A stretch of 64,000 nucleotides of DNA from Planctomycetota bacterium (lineage in GTDB: Bacteria; Planctomycetota; JAJSAM01; JAJVHW01). The stretch lies in assembly GCA_021776825.1 (NCBI GenBank), contig JAJFFG010000004.1, forward strand, positions 91,279-155,278, in the 5' to 3' direction. A program made the translations under genes and the position numbers. How positions within the stretch are numbered: the stretch's first letter is position 1; the number at the start of each line of letters is the position of its first letter. Below the pieces are notes generated by a model that was not told where the DNA came from, ran no database searches, and worked only from the letters and a program-made list of their open reading frames with translations. Shown piece by piece: positions 1 to 7,408 of the stretch.

Positions 1-156
1 GACGGTGATCTCCTCGTCGGGGAAGACCTGCGAGAGCGGTCCCTCCTGCGCGTCGCTCGCGCTGGGCAGACAGAGGCCGGCCACCACTCCGGCGACGAGT
101 GTCGCGAGCCCGGCGAGCCCTCGTCCCAGCGTCCTGTGCGCATACGCGTTCCGCAT
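1..156 (-). CDS. Exported protein, N-terminal fragment (runs off left edge)
   Basis: Only the first 52 residues are in the window, read leftwards from an ATG whose complement is at 154-156; no stop is reached. The visible part is a signal peptide: a basic N-terminus, an Ala/Gly/Leu/Val-rich core at about residues 11-31, then small residues ending S-D-A-Q, a plausible signal peptidase I site. The few mature residues do not identify a family. The gene is divergent from the SRPBCC gene at 434, and the 277-bp gap between them should hold both promoters; I see no recognisable operator there. Export is the only thing I would claim. Confidence 0.6.
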   Translation of the reverse strand, partial: MRNAYAHRTLGRGLAGLATLVAGVVAGLCLPSASDAQEGPLSQVFPDEEITV

Positions 157-433
157 CGTGACCTCCCGCTGCCCGTCCCGTCGCCCGAGTCGAGCGTACG
201 CGCCGATGCCGAGGCGTCGAGAGCGATCCGTCGCTCGATGCATGCGTTTCGGAGCGCTCGTGACGCGAGTCACGGGCCGGAAGTGCGTGGCGCGCCGGGA
301 CCGATCCACGCCGGGCTGCGCGAGATGCGCGCGAACCGCGGCCGTGGGGCACTACTCTCTGCCGCCGAGGGCGCCGGTGCCTCGAACATCCGGATGCCTC
401 GAAGCCCTGGGCCCCTCGAAGGGAGCGTGCGCG

Positions 434-985
434 ATGAAGTGGATGAAGCGACTGGCGATCGGACTGATGGCGTTGTTGGTCCTCTGCGTGGGAGGGCTGT
501 TTCTGCTGCCCGCCGAGTGGGAGGTCACGCGCACGCAGACCATTGACGCGAGTCCCGCCGAGATCCACGCCGTCGTCTCCGACTGGGCGCGATGGCCGGA
601 GTGGAGCACGTTCGACACGATGGACCCGACGATGACCATGAACCCGCTGCCGGACGACACCACGTCCGTCGGCGCCTCGCGCTCGTGGTCCGGCGACCAA
701 GGCGACGGCGAGATGACCATCGTCTCGAGCGACCCGGTGACCGGCTTCTCGTTCGACTTGACGATGGCGGGCTTCGAGCCGCTCCGCGGCACGATCACCT
801 ACGAGACCGTCGACGGTGGAACGCTGGTGACGTGGACGGACAAGGGGACGATGTCGCCCTTCTTCATGCGCCCGCTCGGCCTGTTCATGGACGCCATGCT
901 CGGACCGCACTTCGAGAGCAGCCTCGTGAACATCGACGAGCTCGCGACGGCCGACGCGCCGGCCGAAGCACCCTCCGAGGACTAG
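434..985 (+). CDS. SRPBCC-family membrane-anchored protein
   Basis: This 183-residue protein starts with one transmembrane or signal segment (residues 3-24, M-K-W-M-K-R then a Leu/Val/Gly-rich core). A START/Bet v1-type SRPBCC domain follows. It shows the usual opening V-T-R-T-Q-T-I-D-A-S-P-A-E-I-H-A-V-V, the W-x-x-W-P-E-W segment and the late G-G-T-L-V-T-W-T-D-K-G strand. Such domains bind hydrophobic ligands; the polyketide cyclase/dehydrase annotation usual for this class does not fix a substrate. I chose ATG 434 because the upstream part of the open frame is Arg/Pro-rich non-protein sequence. The gene converges on the gspK-like gene, with 3 bp between the two stops. Confidence 0.8.
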   Translation: MKWMKRLAIGLMALLVLCVGGLFLLPAEWEVTRTQTIDASPAEIHAVVSDWARWPEWSTFDTMDPTMTMNPLPDDTTSVGASRSWSGDQGDGEMTIVSSDPVTGFSFDLTMAGFEPLRGTITYETVDGGTLVTWTDKGTMSPFFMRPLGLFMDAMLGPHFESSLVNIDELATADAPAEAPSED

Positions 986-988
986 CCG

Positions 989-2281
989 CTACTCCTGCTC
1001 TTCGACGAGCGGGTCGTGGCGGCGCTCGACGAACAGCGTCAGGAAGCCGTTGTCGGTGCGTTGCACGACCTCGCGGTACTGGTAGCTCGCGAGCACGTCA
1101 CGCGGCCCCTCGCTGTCCTCGTCCTCCTCGAGCTCGCCGAGCGAGTTGACGGTGCCGGTCACCATCGAGGCCTGGACGCGGATCGAGAAGACGCTGCTCA
1201 CGACGTCGGCGAAGAAGTTGAGGCGCTCGTACGCGTCGAGTGACTCGCCCATGCCCTCGACGCGCGTGAGCTGGCCCTTGTTGGCGAAGAACCCGGTCGC
1301 GTTCTCGTCGTCCGGCGGGTTGGAGGTCTCGTCCTCCTCGGCGTCGGCACCCTCGCGACGGTGCTCGATGATGTCGTCGGCCAGGTCGGCGTCAGTGCTG
1401 TCGAACAGGGCGCGCAGGAGCGGCTTTCCCACCGTGTTGATGTTGATGCGCAGCGGCGCGTTCTGCGTCGACTCGGCGTGGACCGTGAGGTAGTTGATCA
1501 GCCCGGGGATGCCGTTCTGGCGCGACCACTCCTGGTCGCCGCCCTCGGCCTGGAGGTCGTCGCCCTCCTCCGGGTCGTAGTCCGGGTCCTGCACGTCGTA
1601 GAGCACGGAGCGCTTCCAGCGCCCGCCGGGAACGCGGAGCAGGTCGTCGACGGACTGCAGCCGCCCACGGCCCGTGGGTACGTCGGGCATCGGGTTCTCC
1701 TCGGAGTCCGACTGATCCCGTAGCCACTCCTCGAGCTCCTCGACCATCTCGCGGCCGTCGGAGTCGGTCAGGTCGAGATCGCCGTAGTCCTCGCGGAACT
1801 CGTCGATCAGGCGGATGAGGGTCTCGCGCGTGAATCGGCGCTCCGGAGTGTCCTCCGGCCTGCTCAGACCGAGCAGATTGAGCTTCGAGCGCTCGTCCTC
1901 GCACCACGCCTGGAGCTTCACGTCCGTGTTGCGGTACGTGACCGTGCCCTCTTCGCCGGACGGCGGATCCGTGCTGCGCTCGCCCCAGTTCGAGAGCGTG
2001 TCGTGGGAGTGCCACGCCCAGTCGTCGGCCTCGGTGTCGAGGTTCTCCCCGCTGGTCTGATCGAAGCGGAGCGCTGAGCGCAGGATGTGGACGCGTCCGT
2101 CGACCGTCGACTTCAGGAGGAAGTCGTACATCGTGTTCTTGCCCACGCGATCCTGCGTGACTGCGGTCTGGGCGACCTCGAGCGCTAGCGCTGCGAGCAG
2201 CACGAGTGCGATCAGGGTCATGAGCAGCGCGACGCCGCGGCGTCCGCGGGTCGAGTGGCGGCGGAGGATGGTGGGGCGCAT
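989..2281 (-). CDS. gspK: GspK-like minor pseudopilin (type II secretion)
   Basis: A 430-residue protein with a type IV prepilin N-terminus: a basic leader ending R-R-G, then V-A-L-L-M-T-L-I-A-L-V and a long hydrophobic helix. The body is acidic, with the GspK layout of a pseudopilin helix followed by a large alpha-helical insert (R-S-K-L-N-L-L-G-L, many helix-hairpin-helix-like 'D-L-L-R-V-P-G' turns). GspK sits at the tip of the type II secretion pseudopilus. The reading frame is open to an ATG at 2353, but those codons lie inside a dispersed repeat (2338-2586). I therefore prefer ATG 2281, which leaves a leader of about 15 residues; ATG 2317 is possible. No other gsp gene is in the window. 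Confidence 0.75.
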   Translation of the reverse strand: MRPTILRRHSTRGRRGVALLMTLIALVLLAALALEVAQTAVTQDRVGKNTMYDFLLKSTVDGRVHILRSALRFDQTSGENLDTEADDWAWHSHDTLSNWGERSTDPPSGEEGTVTYRNTDVKLQAWCEDERSKLNLLGLSRPEDTPERRFTRETLIRLIDEFREDYGDLDLTDSDGREMVEELEEWLRDQSDSEENPMPDVPTGRGRLQSVDDLLRVPGGRWKRSVLYDVQDPDYDPEEGDDLQAEGGDQEWSRQNGIPGLINYLTVHAESTQNAPLRININTVGKPLLRALFDSTDADLADDIIEHRREGADAEEDETSNPPDDENATGFFANKGQLTRVEGMGESLDAYERLNFFADVVSSVFSIRVQASMVTGTVNSLGELEEDEDSEGPRDVLASYQYREVVQRTDNGFLTLFVERRHDPLVEEQE

Positions 2282-2337
2282 GGGGGGTTGGACGACCGAA
2301 GCGGTCGGATCGTCCATCGATCGATTGTGCCTCACCC

Positions 2338-2586
2338 AGCCCGCATCGTTCACGAGGACTCACGCGCCTGAGCGGTCCCCTGAGCGAAAGATGAATCACC
2401 GATCTCCGCGTCGCGCCTGCTCCGAGACGCTCCTACGTCGCGTTCGCAGCCGCTTCTTGATCTCGGCACTCTGTCCTCGCTCAGGGCGATCCTCGCCGGT
2501 GCAGGCGAGTCCCCGCGCTCGTACCGACGCCGACGTTCGCGGACCTCGGCGTCACGCAGCGCCCGACCCTCGTGAACGATCCGAGC
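2338..2586. repeat. Dispersed ~240-bp repeat family A, copy 1
   Basis: The left end reads as CCCGCATCGTTCACGAGG and the right end as its inverse (CCCTCGTGAACGATCCGAG), so the ends form an inverted repeat. Internal sequence (GATCTCCGCGT-GCGCCT-CTCCGAGACG) matches copy 2 at 3634-3872. It lies between gspK-like and DUF89 genes and contains the spurious upstream ATG of the gspK-like frame. Confidence 0.8.
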
Positions 2587-2672
2587 ACGGCCTCCAGCCG
2601 CGGAGCCCGCGGTCGTCTGCGTGCAAAAAGCCACCTGCGCGTCTCGGCCAGTCCTATTCTCCGAGGTTCGCC

Positions 2673-3653
2673 ATGAGCCTGCCTCGTGTTCCCGTCCTCG
2701 ACCCCGCGTGTCGGCCGTGCGTGCAGCACGACCTCGGCGGTGCCATGCAACTGCTGGGCTACCCGGCCGAGGTCCGCGAACGCGTGATGGCGCGCGCCGA
2801 GGCCTGGCTCGACGCCCATCTCGCCGAGGGCCATCTCCCCAGCTGGTACATCACCGGCGTCCACCGCATCCTCAAGGAAGAGGCCGGGGACCCTCTGCCG
2901 TTCCGGGAGCTTCGGGAGGCGTGCAACCGAGCCGGGCTCGAACTCGCCGAGAAGGTGGCGCAGGACGTCGCCGCCCTGCCGCCCGAGGAACGCTTCGCGA
3001 TGCTCTGTCGCTGGGCCGTGGCCGGGAACCACCTGGACTTCCGCACGGCGGGCATCGGCTACGGGTTCGGCGTCGACGAGGTCGAGGGCATGCTGCGCGA
3101 GATCGTCGAGCGCGGCTTCGACGTCGATCTCACCGCCGAGATCGAGCTCCTGGCTCGCGCCGCCGACCGCATCCTCTTCGTGCCGGACAACGTCGGCGAG
3201 ATCGCCTTCGACGCGCTGCTGGTCCGCGAGCTCCGCTCCTACGGTGCCACGGTCGTCGTGCCGTATCGCGGCGGTCCGATCACGAGCGACGCGACGCTGG
3301 ACGACTTTCAGCAGGTCGGACTCGACGAGGCCGCGGACGAGATCTTCGAGGCCGGACCGGACACGCTCGGCATCTCGCTCGAGGAGGCGTCGCCTCGCTT
3401 GCTCGAGGAGATCGCCCGCGCGGATCTCGTGCTCACCAAGGGGCAGGCGAACTTCTACCTGGCCTACGGGAACCGGCCCGATCTGGGCGCAGCGGTCGCG
3501 TGTCTGCTCACGACGAAGTGCGATCACATCTCGGGGAAGTTCGGGACGACTCGTCGACTGGCCATCGCCACCGTGGTGGGTGCGCAGCCTGGCGCCTACG
3601 ATCTGCTCGGCACGGGCGAGGAACCAACGCCTCCTAGCCCGGCCTCTTCATGA
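2673..3653 (+). CDS. DUF89/ARMT1-like damage-control phosphatase family protein
   Basis: A 326-residue protein with the DUF89 layout: an N-terminal C-R-P-C pair near residue 11, a helical region, then the core I-L-F-V-P-D-N-V-G-E-I-A-F-D (about residues 170-183) whose Asp-Asn pair is metal-binding in this family. The V-L-T-K-G-Q-A-N-F-Y motif (about residues 256-265) and a C-terminal K-C-D-H-I-S segment also fit. Characterised DUF89 proteins are metal-dependent phosphatases acting on damaged or reactive sugar phosphates; the substrate here is unknown. Start ATG 2673 follows a good frame transition. The last residues (P-P-S-P-A-S-S) and the stop codon come from repeat family A copy 2, so the original C-terminus may have been replaced. 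Confidence 0.85.
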   Translation: MSLPRVPVLDPACRPCVQHDLGGAMQLLGYPAEVRERVMARAEAWLDAHLAEGHLPSWYITGVHRILKEEAGDPLPFRELREACNRAGLELAEKVAQDVAALPPEERFAMLCRWAVAGNHLDFRTAGIGYGFGVDEVEGMLREIVERGFDVDLTAEIELLARAADRILFVPDNVGEIAFDALLVRELRSYGATVVVPYRGGPITSDATLDDFQQVGLDEAADEIFEAGPDTLGISLEEASPRLLEEIARADLVLTKGQANFYLAYGNRPDLGAAVACLLTTKCDHISGKFGTTRRLAIATVVGAQPGAYDLLGTGEEPTPPSPASS

Positions 3654-3872
3654 CGACTCACACACCTGACCGGTCCAGACCGCCGATCTCCGCGTTGCGC
3701 CTCCTCCGAGACGGAACGACGTCGCAGTCGTCGTCGCGCCTTGATCTCGACGATCTGTCCTCGCTCAGGACGGGCCTCTCGGCGCGTGCCGTGTCCCCCG
3801 CATCCAGGCGGCTCCTGACCTCCCGGACGACGGTCGTCACGGAGTGCGCGAGCCTCATGAATAGGTCGGGCT
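3634..3872. repeat. Repeat family A, copy 2
   Basis: It begins CTAGCCCGG and ends inverted as TCGGGCTAG. Its interior aligns with copy 1 (for example GATCTCCGCGTTGCGCCTCC and TGTCCTCGCTCAGG). The left 20 bp are translated as the C-terminus of the DUF89 gene and supply its TGA. Confidence 0.8.
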
Positions 3873-3900
3873 AGCCCGTAGCCTGGTCGCCGACGTCGCC

Positions 3901-4467
3901 GTGAAGATCCCCAACATCCTGTCCCTCTGCCGCCTGCTCGGCGCCCCGCTCTTCCTGTGGGCGTTCCTGGCGGACACCCCGTCGTCGCGCTGGTGGGCTC
4001 TCGGGCTCGTCGTGACGTTCGAGATCACGGACCTGCTCGATGGGTTCGTCGCACGCCGCTACGCGCAGGTGAGCCAACTCGGCAAGATCCTGGACCCCCT
4101 GGCGGACTCGGTCAGCCGGTTCACCGTCTTCCTCGGGTTCCTCGTGCTGGGCTACGCCTCGGTGTGGGCGATCGCGTTGATCTTCTATCGCGACTCCATC
4201 GTCTCGACCGTCCGCATACTCGCGGCCAGCCAGGGCGTGATTGTCGCTGCCCGCTGGAGCGGCAAGCTGAAGGCGATCGTCCAGGGCTCGGCCATCGCCG
4301 TCATCCTCGGGGCGAGCTGCTTCCGCGAGACGCTCGGGCTGACGGACGCGGCGCTGAAGGACCAACTCGCGTGGCCGGTGATGTGGGTGGTGGCCGCCGT
4401 GACGATGCTGTCGATGGTGGATTACGTGGTCGGGAACCGCGGGATGCTCGCGAAGCTCGACCGGTAG
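3901..4467 (+). CDS. CDP-alcohol phosphatidyltransferase (PgsA-like)
   Basis: A 188-residue integral membrane enzyme that joins a CDP-activated lipid to an alcohol in phospholipid synthesis. The full family motif D-x2-D-G-x2-A-R-x8-G-x3-D-x3-D is present: Asp44, Asp47-Gly48, Ala51-Arg52, Gly61, Asp65 and Asp69. The N-terminal K-I-P-N-I-L-S-L-C-R-L-L-G-A-P resembles phosphatidylglycerophosphate synthases (PgsA), so glycerol-3-phosphate is the likeliest acceptor, but the motif alone cannot separate PgsA from related enzymes. Start is GTG 3901, matching the family N-terminus. It stands alone between repeats. Confidence 0.85.
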   Translation: MKIPNILSLCRLLGAPLFLWAFLADTPSSRWWALGLVVTFEITDLLDGFVARRYAQVSQLGKILDPLADSVSRFTVFLGFLVLGYASVWAIALIFYRDSIVSTVRILAASQGVIVAARWSGKLKAIVQGSAIAVILGASCFRETLGLTDAALKDQLAWPVMWVVAAVTMLSMVDYVVGNRGMLAKLDR

Positions 4468-4863
4468 TCGGCGGGGTCACGTCGATTGCATCGCCCGTCG
4501 TAGGTGGGCGCGCGTCGGGGGCATGTGGCAATCGCCGCGCCTCCCGTGTTTCTGGTCGGCTCCGCGGCTGCGTCTGCTCTCACGCGAGAGCCATCCCCTC
4601 GGTCGCAGCCTTGCGTGGCCTCATCTCCCGCGTCACGGCGCCTGCGCTGACGCGCAACCGCCGCGCCCCGGGGTCACGTCGATTGCTGGCGGTTGATTGG
4701 TGACACGCATCGGGGCATGCGGCAATCGTCGCGCCTCCCGTGTTTCTGGTCGGCTCCGCGGCTGCGTCTGCTCCCACTCGAGAGCCATCCCCTCGGTCGC
4801 AGCCTTGCGTGGCCTCATCTCCCGCGTCACGGCGCCTGCGCTGACGCGCAACCGCCGCGCCCC
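4468..4863. repeat. Repeat family B, two direct ~195-bp units
   Basis: Two tandem units (about 4468-4670 and 4670-4863) share near-identical cores such as GCGCCTCCCGTGTTTCTGGT and GTCGCAGCCTTGCGTGGCCT, and both end CCGCCGCGCCCC. They match units at 5452-5842 in the opposite orientation. No coding sequence is supported here. Confidence 0.85.
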
Positions 4864-4948
4864 GGGTGAGGATCCGGACGCGTGGGGTGTCCCCCAATCC
4901 GACGGGTCCGCGTCGTCAATGCCGTCGGCCAAGCGGATCCCGTCGTAC

Positions 4949-4970
4949 GGGCGGATCTCCTGATCCGCCC
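4949..4970. repeat. REP-like hairpin GGGCGGATC-TCCT-GATCCGCCC
   Basis: A perfect 9-bp stem with the 4-base loop TCCT, preceded by GTAC. It is the same element as at 5178, 14665 and 42074. Confidence 0.8.
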
Positions 4971-5177
4971 CCGCCGACACGCGTTGCATTCTCGATGGCG
5001 CCTGATGGTGCGATTCGCACGATCCACGTCGAATGCGCGGCCACGGGGCGACGGCGTCCATTCGATCGCGGTGGGGGGATGCGTGTGGCAGCACCGTCGA
5101 CCGATGGCCGTCCTAGTGACGTGAGTCGTTCGCGGAGCGCCGGCGATCCCGCCTCGCCCCCCCAACCCGAGCGGGCG

Positions 5178-5199
5178 GGGCGGATCAGGAGATCCGCCC
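5178..5199. repeat. REP-like hairpin, inverted copy
   Basis: GGGCGGATC-AGGA-GATCCGCCC followed by GTACG: the reverse-oriented copy of the hairpin at 4949. The sequence between the two copies (4971-5177) has no supported gene. Confidence 0.8.
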
Positions 5200-5364
5200 G
5201 TACGACCCCAATGAGGTGGCGCGCGTCGGGGATCGGATTGGCGCCCCGCGCGGCGGAATGCGGCAATGGGCGGGACCCCCAGCATCGACCGATGGCGGCC
5301 CGAGTCACGAGGGTCGTCCGCGATGCGCCAGTGGACCGGCCTCGCGCGCACGACCCCAGCGGGC

Positions 5365-5388
5365 GGGGCGGACCACGGGGTCCGCCCC
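5365..5388. repeat. REP-like hairpin, variant stem
   Basis: GGGGCGGACC-ACGG-GGTCCGCCCC followed by TACGGCG. The stem changes relative to 4949 are compensated on both sides, so pairing is kept. Confidence 0.75.
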
Positions 5389-5451
5389 TACGGCGCCGTC
5401 GACGTCGCGGACCCGGTGGATTGGAGGAGACGACACCCATCCGGATCCCCA

Positions 5452-5842
5452 CCCGGGGCGCGCTGGTTGCGCCCGAGCGCAAGCAGCGTGACGCGGGAGA
5501 TGAGGCCACGCAAGGCTGCGACCGAGAGGATGGCTCTCGAGTGAGAGCCAACGCAGCCGCGGAGCCGACCAGAAACATGGGAGGCGCGGCGATTGCCGCA
5601 GGTCCCGATGCCCGTCACCAACCCACGACCAGCGATCGACGTGACCCCGGGGCGGGGCGGTTGCGCGTCAGCGCAAGCGCCGTGACGCGGGGAATGCGTG
5701 CGCGCAGGTCCTCGACCGGCGCCGGTGGCTCTCGCGTGACGCGCGACGAGACCGAGCACACGCCAGACAACAACGGAGGCGCGGCGATTGCCGCAGGTCC
5801 CGATGCCCGTCACCAACCAACCGCCCGCAATCGCCGTGACCG
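5452..5842. repeat. Repeat family B, two inverted units
   Basis: Reverse-complement counterparts of 4468-4863: a closely matching unit (about 5452-5650) and a more diverged one (about 5650-5842). Both carry GGCGCGGCGATTGCCGCAGG and GTCCCGATGCCCGTCACCAA. With the direct units they frame a ~590-bp centre that holds three REP-like hairpins. Confidence 0.85.
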
Positions 5843-5849
5843 CCCACGA

Positions 5850-5884
5850 GCAGAGGCCCCGTTCCAAGAGAACGGAGCCTCTGC
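5850..5884 (-). terminator. Strong hairpin, possible terminator
   Basis: GCAGAGGC and GCCTCTGC arms extend through CCGTTC/GAACGG with single-base mismatches around a 5-base loop, giving a stem of about 14 bp. It ends the structured segment 5885-6180 when read on the minus strand. No U-tract follows, so it may act as an RNA 3' stabiliser instead. Confidence 0.5.
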
Positions 5885-6180
5885 GTGTCAGTGCTGCCCG
5901 CCGTTGGGCAAGCCCGTCAGCCTACCCGGCGGACAGCCTCGTACTTAAGCCACTGGTCATGGTCACCTCCTCTCCAGCGAGACCGCCCCGGTGGGCTCGG
6001 AGCCCCTTGCAGACGACCTCTGGCCATCCCATCGGGCTCCGTGGCAGGAGGTTCGTCAGGGAGAGTGCCAGCGCCGCGCACGACTGCGCGACGACCTTGC
6101 CCTAGCAAGATACCACTGGGCGAGAGGGTGCGAAAGCCCCTACATGCTGGGGTCGATCGCGAGCGCACCACAACCGGTCG
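5885..6180 (-). other. Structured non-coding segment with a 12-codon ORF
   Basis: This 296-bp stretch, downstream of the protease gene and ending at the hairpin 5850-5884, has no conventional gene. Read on the minus strand it holds several local hairpins (for example GGGGCTCCGAGCCC). It also has a perfect AGGAGG at 5966-5971, five bases before an ATG (5958-5960) that opens a 12-residue ORF, M-T-S-G-L-S-T-R-L-S-A-G, closing at TAG 5922-5924. I could not match it to tmRNA, RNase P, SRP, 6S or a riboswitch consensus. It could be a small RNA, a leader-peptide element or a 3' UTR. Confidence 0.35.
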
Positions 6181-7305
6181 CTACTCGTCCGACTTGATGG
6201 CGCGAAGAAGGCGCGCGACGACGTCGCGCTGCGTGTCTCCGAACGCCCGCACCACGAGCGATCCGCGCCGCTTGGTGGGGGCCTCGGCGGCGGCGGCGGC
6301 GACGTAGCGGTGGGCGGAGTCGTCGTCGGTGAACGCGAGCACCGCGGCGTTCGTCCGCGCGGTCAGGACCTGCGACCCGCCGGTGAATCCGGCGAACACG
6401 AGCGCCGCCTGGTCGGCCCCGAGGCGGTCGGTGTAGCGCGCTCTCAGGTGGAGCTCGCTGATCGGGTGCGCGCCCTCTGCGAGCCCCGCCCGGCGCAGCA
6501 CCTCGAGCGGCCGCGCGTCGGCCTCGGCGTCGGGCCATCGCGCCGGCTGGCAGACGTGATGTGTGAAGCGCGGCGGTTCGCGGAGCGCGCGATCAGCGAG
6601 CTCGCGGCCGTCGCGTTCGACGAGCGCCTTCACGAACCTCGCGCCGAGCTCGTACGTGAGGCGCAGCGTCCACGTCTGCATCCCCCGCGGATCGCTGCCG
6701 CCCGGGAGAATCCACGTGGCGTCCGCCGGCACCTTCGCCGCGACGGCGGCCAGACGGCCGAAGTGCACCGCGCGCCCCTCGACGACCATCGCTCGGGCCC
6801 GCAGCGACTCGATGTCCTCTGCTCCGGAGAAGAGCGCGGCGAGATCGAAGCGCTGGTCGTCCAGCGCGTGCACGGCTTCATGCGCCAGGACGGCCCGGAG
6901 GAGGTCGTTGGCCCGCGACGCCGGGAAGCCGGCTGCTTCGCGCTGCACGTCGAAGCTCTCGCGGACGAGGATCACCGCCTTCTCCGAGGCGCTGTAGCGG
7001 GCGAGACACGACGCGACGCTGCTGCGCGCCGAGGTACGCACGAGGGTGCCGCGCTGACCCTCGGTCGCTCCGGGGTAGCGCCGCGCGATCTCCGCACCGA
7101 GGTCCCTCGCGAACGCGCGTTCGGCCTCGCGGGCCTCCATGACGATCGCCCGCGGCGGCGTCTCGAACGTCGCTTCGCAGGCCGCCTCGACGAACGGCGC
7201 CAGCGTCGCGAGCATGTCGTTGGCCTGCTCGACGACGTGCCGCTCTTCGGCGGGAGACGAGACCGTCAATCCGATCAGGAGGAGTCCGGCGAGCACGCGA
7301 CGCAT
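6181..7305 (-). CDS. Secreted HExxH metalloprotease-like protein
   Basis: A 374-residue protein with a signal peptide (M-R-R-V-L-A-G-L-L-L-I-G-L-T-V-S-S-P-A-E). The centre carries H142-E143-A-V-H146-A-L-D-D-Q-R-F-D-L and, about 30 residues later, V-V-E176-G-R-A. This is the HExxH plus distal Glu arrangement of gluzincins, as in the family of proteins with an H-E-x-x-H-A-L-x-D-Q-x-F-x-L signature. It is therefore probably a zinc-dependent peptidase or a non-catalytic relative acting outside the cytoplasm; no substrate can be read. It is the last gene of a minus-strand run after hutI and ftcD, with a 103-bp gap to ftcD that contains short GATCAGAG direct repeats. Confidence 0.65.
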   Translation of the reverse strand: MRRVLAGLLLIGLTVSSPAEERHVVEQANDMLATLAPFVEAACEATFETPPRAIVMEAREAERAFARDLGAEIARRYPGATEGQRGTLVRTSARSSVASCLARYSASEKAVILVRESFDVQREAAGFPASRANDLLRAVLAHEAVHALDDQRFDLAALFSGAEDIESLRARAMVVEGRAVHFGRLAAVAAKVPADATWILPGGSDPRGMQTWTLRLTYELGARFVKALVERDGRELADRALREPPRFTHHVCQPARWPDAEADARPLEVLRRAGLAEGAHPISELHLRARYTDRLGADQAALVFAGFTGGSQVLTARTNAAVLAFTDDDSAHRYVAAAAAEAPTKRRGSLVVRAFGDTQRDVVARLLRAIKSDE

Positions 7306-7408
7306 GGGCTCACCGTAGCGTGACGCGTCTCGCTCGTGTCACCGACCGGCGCGGCCACCAAACAGAGCGGGCCGTAGCAGAGCAGGCTCCGATCAGAGTC
7401 GGCCTCGA

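Noticed and set aside
2282..2353. Upstream ATG start for the gspK-like gene
   Set aside because: Its first codons are the inverted end of a dispersed repeat, and it would bury the prepilin leader 24 residues further in.
5885..6180. tmRNA, RNase P RNA, SRP RNA, 6S RNA or a known riboswitch
   Set aside because: I looked for their conserved cores on both strands and found none; only generic hairpins remain.
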